In this document: one piece after another, positions 58,989-64,000 of the stretch
Layout: each line of letters begins with the position of its first letter
Position numbering within the stretch: position 1 is the stretch's first letter
NCBI GenBank assembly: GCA_019090615.1
Contig: JAHRVQ010000091.1
Location: 16,559 to 80,558, forward strand
DNA from: Pseudomonadales bacterium
GTDB lineage: Bacteria > Pseudomonadota > Gammaproteobacteria > Pseudomonadales > Azotimanducaceae
Reading direction: 5' to 3'
DNA: 64,000 nt
Translations under genes and position numbers: made by a program
The notes under the pieces: generated by a model
Told to the model about the DNA's origin: nothing
The model's database searches: none
What the model saw: only the letters and a program-made list of their open reading frames with translations

Positions 58989-60338
58989 TCAGACTTTTTT
59001 TGATTCTCGCTTCTTCAGCACCGCAAAACCATCTCTCTGAGTAGAGGATTTCTTTGCCCCCGACGAGCCTTTTTTTGCCGCACCTTTGCGCTTCTGATGT
59101 TTGGCTTTGGTGGCTGTTTTACTCGATTTTGCATTGCTGGGGATCTTTTTCTTTTTGCTGCCCGCAGCCTTACCCGATTTTTTCAATTTTTTAGGCCCGG
59201 TATAACGCGCAACCAGGCCCTTAATTTTTCGATGTTCAAAGCGTATTTTTAGATACCGCTCAATACTGGACATTAAATTCCATTCCAGCGAGCTAATTAA
59301 AGTGACCGCCAGACCTTTTTCGCCGGCCCTGCCAGTACGACCCACCCGATGTACATGATCATCACCAGAATGCGCCACCGTAAAATTAATCACCAGGTCC
59401 ACTGCTTCAATATCCAGACCCCTGGCTGCTACATCAGTGGCCACCAACACCTGCAATTTATTATCCCTAAAACGGCTCATAACCTGTTTACGATCACTTT
59501 GGGCTATTTCCCCATGGATAAAACCTACGCTCACTTGCTGAAATTTGAGTGTATTACCAAGTTGTTCGCATTGTTGGCGGGTCTTACAAAAGACCATCAC
59601 CTTTTTAGCCTGCTGTTCTTTTATCAGCGCTAAAACCAGTTTTTCTTTATGTTTAAGGTCATCCGCCAATACAATTTGTTGCGTGATCTGGCTATGAGGC
59701 TGCCGATGGCTATCCACTTCAATGGATAAGGGGTCGGTTAAAATCGACAGTATCTTGTCTATACCACGATGCTTTAGGGTCGCCGAAAATAACAGGCTTT
59801 GACGCTGTTTGCGGCACGCCCCAGCAATGGTGTTCATATCATCGGCAAAACCCATATCAAGCATCCGATCAGCTTCATCCAAAATTAAGATTTCAAGATC
59901 AGAAAAGTCTGTCGAACCCTTTTCAATATGCTCAACCAATCGCCCTGGTGTGGCAATAAGGACTTCAGGGTTTTTGCGTATAGTAGCAACCTGGAATTTA
60001 TAAGCTTCGCCGCCAATAATCAAACCAGCTCGGATCTGTGTGAAACGCGCCAGGTGCTGAAAAGTTTTCTGGGTTTGTAACGCAAGCTCCCTGGTAGGCA
60101 ATAGAATCAACACCCGTGTACTGGTATCAGCTGCCTGGTCGCGTAACAGAATATCCAGCATAGGCAGCATAAAAGCTGCGGTTTTACCGCTACCAGTTTT
60201 TGCAGAAACCATCAGGTCTTTACCTGCCAGGGCCTCTGGAATGGCCTGCTGCTGTACCTCCGTTGCATCATTAAAACCCAATGCTGCAAGGGCCTTCTTC
60301 AGTTGCTTATGCAGCGGCATTTGCTGTAATAATTTCAA
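58989..60338 (-). CDS. DEAD-box ATP-dependent RNA helicase (RhlE/SrmB-like)
   Basis: 449 residues. All helicase motifs are present: Q motif (F10-type ahead of VQQQAIP), SAKTGSGKT, PTRELALQ, TPGRL, DEAD, SAT, and in the second domain VLVATDVAARGLD and HRVGRTGRAG. The C-terminal 75 residues are Lys/Ser/Gly-rich and basic, an RNA-binding tail. An inverted repeat ATGTTAC-AGAC-GTAACAT (60352-60369) lies just upstream of the start and may be an operator. The exact subfamily (RhlE, SrmB, DbpA) is not certain. Confidence 0.9.
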   Translation of the reverse strand: MKLLQQMPLHKQLKKALAALGFNDATEVQQQAIPEALAGKDLMVSAKTGSGKTAAFMLPMLDILLRDQAADTSTRVLILLPTRELALQTQKTFQHLARFTQIRAGLIIGGEAYKFQVATIRKNPEVLIATPGRLVEHIEKGSTDFSDLEILILDEADRMLDMGFADDMNTIAGACRKQRQSLLFSATLKHRGIDKILSILTDPLSIEVDSHRQPHSQITQQIVLADDLKHKEKLVLALIKEQQAKKVMVFCKTRQQCEQLGNTLKFQQVSVGFIHGEIAQSDRKQVMSRFRDNKLQVLVATDVAARGLDIEAVDLVINFTVAHSGDDHVHRVGRTGRAGEKGLAVTLISSLEWNLMSSIERYLKIRFEHRKIKGLVARYTGPKKLKKSGKAAGSKKKKIPSNAKSSKTATKAKHQKRKGAAKKGSSGAKKSSTQRDGFAVLKKRESKKV

Positions 60339-60524
60339 CGCTAATCCTTATGTTACAGACGTAACATTATAAAACCTGCTTACCTATAAACCTTAACTAT
60401 AAAACCGTACTTGTAAAATTTTGGCACCTACTTAGCACTTACTTGCTAAATACTTACCTGATAAAAAAAGGTAGCAGCACATAACACTAGACAAGATGGC
60501 ACCAGACAGGATAGCCGAATAAAT

Positions 60525-60800
60525 TCACCCAACCCGAATGCGCACAACCTTCATCACTTCAAATTCAAGGCCAGCCACGATTTCTACCTGCGGATAATAG
60601 GTAACATTCACCCGCGCGCCCTTAAGACTCTTATATTGCTGTTTACGCCTATATTTAAACGGCACTTTGTAACCTTCTAACATAACCGTATTCAGCGACC
60701 AGCCATCCTTATTTCGCTGCACATGAGATACAACTTTTTTTAATTCCAGATGGTTTAGCTGTTCATTTTTTTCGAGTAATTTATCTGCTTCAGTTTTCAA
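60525..60800 (-). CDS. Small conserved-looking hypothetical protein
   Basis: 91 residues: a charged helical N-terminus (KTEADKLLEKNEQLNHLELKK) and a beta-rich C-terminus (VMLEGYKVPFKYRRKQQYKSL; KVVRIRV). AAGGTGAG is a good ribosome site. I do not recognise a named family. Confidence 0.6.
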   Translation of the reverse strand: MKTEADKLLEKNEQLNHLELKKVVSHVQRNKDGWSLNTVMLEGYKVPFKYRRKQQYKSLKGARVNVTYYPQVEIVAGLEFEVMKVVRIRVG

Positions 60801-60810
60801 TGCTCACCTT

Positions 60811-61017
60811 TTAAACAGGAAGTTTGCTAGCAATGAGTTCACTGCTTTTGCTACTTCTCTTGACTATTTTTTGAGGACGCAAGGATAGACCAGCAGCATC
60901 AAAAAAGCTCCAATTATCAGCCATATAACTTTGCCCAGGGCCCCCGGCCGAGGATACCAAAGCTAAGCCACAAATAAGCCACTTCACCTCAATCTGCGGG
61001 CTGGGTTCAGCCGGCAT
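60811..61017 (-). CDS. Possible small ORF upstream of the 91-residue protein
   Basis: Open for 68 codons, ending 10 nt before the next gene. A shorter version from the ATG at 60924 (MADNWSFFDAAGLSLRPQK) would give 37 residues. There is no recognised domain. It may be real because of its tight spacing, but evidence is weak. Confidence 0.25.
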   Translation of the reverse strand: MPAEPSPQIEVKWLICGLALVSSAGGPGQSYMADNWSFFDAAGLSLRPQKIVKRSSKSSELIASKLPV

Positions 61018-61102
61018 TACTCATCTAGTAAATAACTTTTTCACCAACAGCCCGCCAAGTGTGTTATATCTTAGGCTCTACTGATCAAGCATGGAGACAC
61101 AT

Positions 61103-62305
61103 ATGGAACCAGAACATATATTAGACGGTTACCGCGTTCTGGATTTTTCCCAGGTCATAGCTGGGCCAATGGCCACCCGCCTGATGGCAGAGTTAGGCGC
61201 TGAGATCATCAAAGTTGAACTCCAGCCCAGTGGCGATTCATCGCGTAATTTGCCTTACCGCCGCGACGGACGCAGTGCATATTTTGTTCAGCAAAATCGT
61301 GGCAAAAAGAGTCTCTGTATCGACGCCAAGACCGACGAAGGCAAAGCCGTGTTACGCGAGCTCATTCCCAAATGCGATGTGCTAGTAGAAAATTTTGCCC
61401 CTGGCGCAATGAAACGTATGGGCTTTGACTATGACGAGGTTAAAAAATTAAACCCTGAAATTGTGATGTGCTCTATTTCCGGCTTTGGCCAAACTGGGCC
61501 GCTAGCAGAACTGCCAGGTTACGATTTTATCGCCGCCTCTTATGCTGGTGTGATTGATCTCATCGGTGAACCCGACAAACCACCGGTATTTCCCATGCTT
61601 GCGATCGGCGACGCCAGTACCGCCATACATGCGTTAGCTGCCATCAACGGCGCTTTGTTACATAAGGAGCGTACTGGCCGCGGACAACATATCGACATTT
61701 CATTACTGGATGCCTACTTTAATAAACAGGAAATATCCGTTCAGTCTTATAGTGCCAGTGGCGGCGCCATGTTACCCAAACGCGCTGGCTCTCACCATTA
61801 TTTATTATGTCCACTGGGTGTCTATAAAGGCCGCGATCACTATTATTTCATCATGGCAGACTGGGCCAAGGTTTGTGTTGTCATCGAACGCCCAGAACTC
61901 ATTAAGGACCCACTGTTTGCCACCACACCCGCCCGCCTAGAAAATTTACAGGGCGTTATCGATGCCATCGAAGGCTGGCTGGGGCAACATTCAGATGAAG
62001 AAGTGCTTGGCGCTTTTGCAGAGGCGCATTTACCGATTGCACCGGTATTAACGGTACCCGAAGCAATGCAACACCCGCACCTGATAGAGCGGGGTATTGT
62101 ACGCGAGATTGACGACCGAGCCCTGGGCAAGTTTTCTATTCCCGGTATGCCACTGCGGTTTTCTGAGTTTCCAGACCTGCTGCCACTAACGGCACCATTT
62201 CGTGGCGAACATAATAGAGAAATATTAGCCGACGTGCTGGGTTATTCCGCTGATCAGGTCAATGCTCTGGAACAATCAGCGGTGCTCGCGGCAGAAACTT
62301 TTTAA
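61103..62305 (+). CDS. CaiB/BaiF-family CoA-transferase
   Basis: Class III CoA-transferase of about 400 residues that moves CoA between carboxylic acids. N-terminal YRVLDFSQVIAGPMATRLMAE (in part), LGAEIIKVE, NRGKKSLCIDAK, then DVLVENFAPGAMKRMGFDY with the catalytic Asp expected near GYDFIAASYAG/IGDAST. GRGQHIDISLLDA is typical. The ATG at 61103 has GGAG 6 nt upstream and is preferred over 61091. The substrate is unknown; the neighbour is a convergent aminotransferase. Confidence 0.9.
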   Translation: MEPEHILDGYRVLDFSQVIAGPMATRLMAELGAEIIKVELQPSGDSSRNLPYRRDGRSAYFVQQNRGKKSLCIDAKTDEGKAVLRELIPKCDVLVENFAPGAMKRMGFDYDEVKKLNPEIVMCSISGFGQTGPLAELPGYDFIAASYAGVIDLIGEPDKPPVFPMLAIGDASTAIHALAAINGALLHKERTGRGQHIDISLLDAYFNKQEISVQSYSASGGAMLPKRAGSHHYLLCPLGVYKGRDHYYFIMADWAKVCVVIERPELIKDPLFATTPARLENLQGVIDAIEGWLGQHSDEEVLGAFAEAHLPIAPVLTVPEAMQHPHLIERGIVREIDDRALGKFSIPGMPLRFSEFPDLLPLTAPFRGEHNREILADVLGYSADQVNALEQSAVLAAETF

Positions 62306-62349
62306 TTGCCTGGTAAGCGCCTGCTAAAACCCCTATTAAAGGTTAAAGG

Positions 62350-63546
62350 TCAACTATCAACTGCCAATGCCTTTACTGAATCGGAAAAGCGTCTGAAGCC
62401 TTCCTGCCACTCCGCTTCAGTGATGGTTAGCGCAGGCAGTAGCCTGATCATACGGCCCTGGGTTTGAGTAACAAATAGTGCATTAGCCAGGCAATTTTCA
62501 ACCACCTGGGTTGCCTGCATGGTATTTTCAAACTCTACCACCAGCAGTAAACCTTTACCTCTAACGGCTTTTATAATCACATTTTCGGATTTCAATAAAT
62601 TCAGTTGCTGAAGCGCAATTTTTCCCAGTTGTTGCACCCTGGCGGCAATATCATTTTTGTCCAGATAATCAATGACCGCGTTAGCCACCGCACAGGCCAA
62701 CGGATTACCACAGTAGGTGCCACCATGATCACCAATTTCTATTTTTGCCGCCGTAGCCGGATTGACCGCAAAGGCACCGATGGGAAAGCCACCACCCATA
62801 CCCTTGGCGATGGTCAGAAAATCGATATTAATATCCATTGATGTAGTGGCAAAAAATTCGCCAGTACGACAGAACCCTGTTTGAACTTCATCCACAATTA
62901 GCAACGTCCCATTCGCTTTGCACATTTTCGACACCGCAGGCAGATAATCTTCGGCCGGTATATTAATCCCACCCTCACCCTGTATTGGCTCTATGATCAA
63001 CGCTGCTGTATCTGCATCCAGCACATCTGCTAGTACTTCCAAGTCATTAAAGTCAACGAAACTCACCGCATGATCACCAGTACCAAAAACAAGGTGTTTT
63101 TCGCGCTCGCCAGTAACAGCCAATGCGCTCAAGGTTCGACCATGAAAGGACTGTCGGGTACTGATGACTTTTCGCCTGCCGGTTATTTTCCTGGCCAGCT
63201 TTAACGCCGCATCATTGGCCTCCGCGCCGCTATTGGTAAAAAACAGCGCCGTTAAATTAGCCGGTAACAGTGGCACCAGACATTTCAACAATTGCGCCCT
63301 GCTTGGCGAGTAGGTTAAACCCGAATTGGGATTTTGGATTATCTTCTGGCTTTGCCTGATTATTGCCTCTGTTATTACCGGATGTGCATGCCCCAGACAG
63401 GTAACAGCCCAGCCGGAGGTAAAATCCAGGTATTTTTCATTCGCTTCGGTATAAGCCCAAACGCCCTCACCCCGATCCACAACCACAGGCTGCTTTTGAA
63501 AAAAACCAATACCATATTCATCTTCTAGCTGCTGAGTGTTACTCAT
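62350..63546 (-). CDS. Class-III PLP aminotransferase (acetylornithine aminotransferase type)
   Basis: 398 residues. PLP Lys in TIAKGMGGGFPIGA, cofactor Asp in LLIVDEVQTGFCRTG, FFTNSGAEANDAALKLAR and SFHGRTLSALAVTG. The closest named relatives are ArgD/AstC-type enzymes acting on acetylornithine or succinylornithine; the substrate cannot be fixed because no arginine gene is adjacent. It is convergent with the CoA-transferase gene. Confidence 0.88.
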   Translation of the reverse strand: MSNTQQLEDEYGIGFFQKQPVVVDRGEGVWAYTEANEKYLDFTSGWAVTCLGHAHPVITEAIIRQSQKIIQNPNSGLTYSPSRAQLLKCLVPLLPANLTALFFTNSGAEANDAALKLARKITGRRKVISTRQSFHGRTLSALAVTGEREKHLVFGTGDHAVSFVDFNDLEVLADVLDADTAALIIEPIQGEGGINIPAEDYLPAVSKMCKANGTLLIVDEVQTGFCRTGEFFATTSMDINIDFLTIAKGMGGGFPIGAFAVNPATAAKIEIGDHGGTYCGNPLACAVANAVIDYLDKNDIAARVQQLGKIALQQLNLLKSENVIIKAVRGKGLLLVVEFENTMQATQVVENCLANALFVTQTQGRMIRLLPALTITEAEWQEGFRRFSDSVKALAVDS

Positions 63547-63596
63547 CTACCTGGTCCTTTGCTACTGCTTGAATTTTCAGCCACTTTTTTATAGGC

Positions 63597-63635
63597 AAAA
63601 AAAAACCTCTAGAGCCTGAGACTCTAGAGGTTTTT
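63597..63635 (-). terminator. Strong intrinsic terminator (symmetrical)
   Basis: AAAACCTCTAGAG pairs with CTCTAGAGGTTTT around an 8-nt loop, with A- and T-runs on both sides. It lies upstream of the aminotransferase start and downstream of the - strand frame at the window end. Confidence 0.88.
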
Positions 63636-63832
63636 CTGAATTATTTTTTATCCGTTAAACCTGATCAAGTCTCCAATATATAGCTTCTGCCGCCGCACGC
63701 CGAGCACCATCAAGCAAACTCAACGGCATGGAATTTACTGCCGCGAATCGGCGCCTAATTAGAAAACACTTGGCGAAATGTGAATTAAACATTAGCTGTA
63801 TTGAGTCATAGATAAATTCAGGAGGCGGAAAG

Positions 63833-64000
63833 TTATTGTAAATCCAGGTCCTTGTCAACTTCTATCTGCACAACATTATGATTTCGCTCAGGGCTGTTAA
63901 TTCGCTCAAGGCTGTTAATTCGCTCAAGGCTGTTAATTCGCTCAGGGCTGTTAATTCGCTCAAGGCTGTTAATTCGCTCAGGGCTGTTAATTCGCTCAAG
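63833..64000 (-). CDS. 3' end of a - strand gene with hexapeptide repeats (partial)
   Basis: Reading in from the right edge on the - strand, the frame encodes repeated NS(L/P)ERI units and then a unique tail NHNVVQIEVDKDLDLQ followed by TAA at 63833. The 18-bp DNA repeat keeps the frame across every copy, and a strong terminator lies about 200 bp downstream. The main body is outside the window, so function is unknown. The repeat could also be non-coding. Confidence 0.5.
   Translation of the reverse strand, partial: LERINSPERINSLERINSPERINSLERINSLERINSPERNHNVVQIEVDKDLDLQ
63883..64000. repeat. 18-bp tandem repeat running off the window
   Basis: The unit TTCGCTCARGGCTGTTAA occurs six times without gaps, plus a partial copy at the edge. 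Copies differ only at one A/G position (G,A,A,G,A,G). Confidence 0.95.

Noticed and set aside
63655..63858. 67-codon - frame before the window end
   Set aside because: Overlaps the end of the better-supported repeat gene in another frame; no domain seen.
63883..64000. Possible CRISPR array
   Set aside because: 18-bp units are contiguous without spacers and no cas genes are present.

Overview
The window reads as chromosome of a gammaproteobacterium of the Pseudomonas/Cellvibrio-like branch. From 1 to about 42150 the gene order follows, nearly gene for gene, the block I know from Pseudomonas aeruginosa (cbrA-cbrB-crcZ-pcnB ... pgi-acs ... pnp-rpsO-truB-rbfA-infB-nusA-rimP, tRNA-fMet, tRNA-Leu, secG-tpiA-glmM-folP-ftsH-rlmE, yhbY, greA-carB-carA-dapB-dnaJ-dnaK-grpE-hrcA, recN, fur, bamE, rnfH-ratA-smpB, ssrA). 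The folK-panBCD genes that lie between pcnB and pgi in Pseudomonas are absent here. The species cannot be fixed from the sequence alone.

Region 1 (1-9250, mostly + strand): the end of the CbrA sensor kinase, the sigma-54 activator CbrB, an intergenic locus with all the parts of a CrcZ-type small RNA, poly(A) polymerase, glucose-6-phosphate isomerase, acetyl-CoA synthetase and an rRNA methyltransferase. The small RNA locus has GTTAC-type upstream sites, a -24/-12 promoter, four A-A-N repeats and an intrinsic terminator. It is the strongest non-coding finding.

Region 2 (9300-41600, mostly - strand): housekeeping genes for translation initiation, RNA decay, cell-wall precursor and folate synthesis, the FtsH protease, arginine/pyrimidine and lysine precursors, the DnaK chaperone system with recognisable sigma-32 promoters, DNA repair (RecN), iron control (Fur), outer-membrane assembly (BamE) and trans-translation (SmpB plus tmRNA).

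Region 3 (42152 to about 50790): a decayed mobile island abutting the 3' end of the tmRNA gene. It holds a truncated P4-type integrase behind an inverted repeat, an intact TacA/TacT-like acetyltransferase toxin-antitoxin pair, a HigA-like antitoxin whose HigB toxin survives only as about 16 terminal codons, and a frameshifted primase-helicase of the TOTE conflict-system type. It also holds a second, degraded copy of the acetyltransferase 3' end, a secreted protein with calcium-binding and RCC1-like repeats, a relic of a second integrase, a VapBC pair, attC-like palindromes and an IS200-type element. A motif GTAATAC-N5-GTAATAC/T occurs in front of the integrase and in two 36-bp direct repeats that bracket the HigA/primase-helicase segment, so that segment may have been a unit of movement.

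Region 4 (51000-64000): a hybrid sensor kinase, an EamA transporter, a PRPP-synthetase-like protein, a membrane-tethered MsrB, a Sel1-repeat lipoprotein with a cupin-like neighbour, a DEAD-box helicase, small conserved proteins, a CaiB/BaiF CoA-transferase and a class-III aminotransferase. The window ends inside an 18-bp tandem repeat that encodes a hexapeptide repeat on the - strand.
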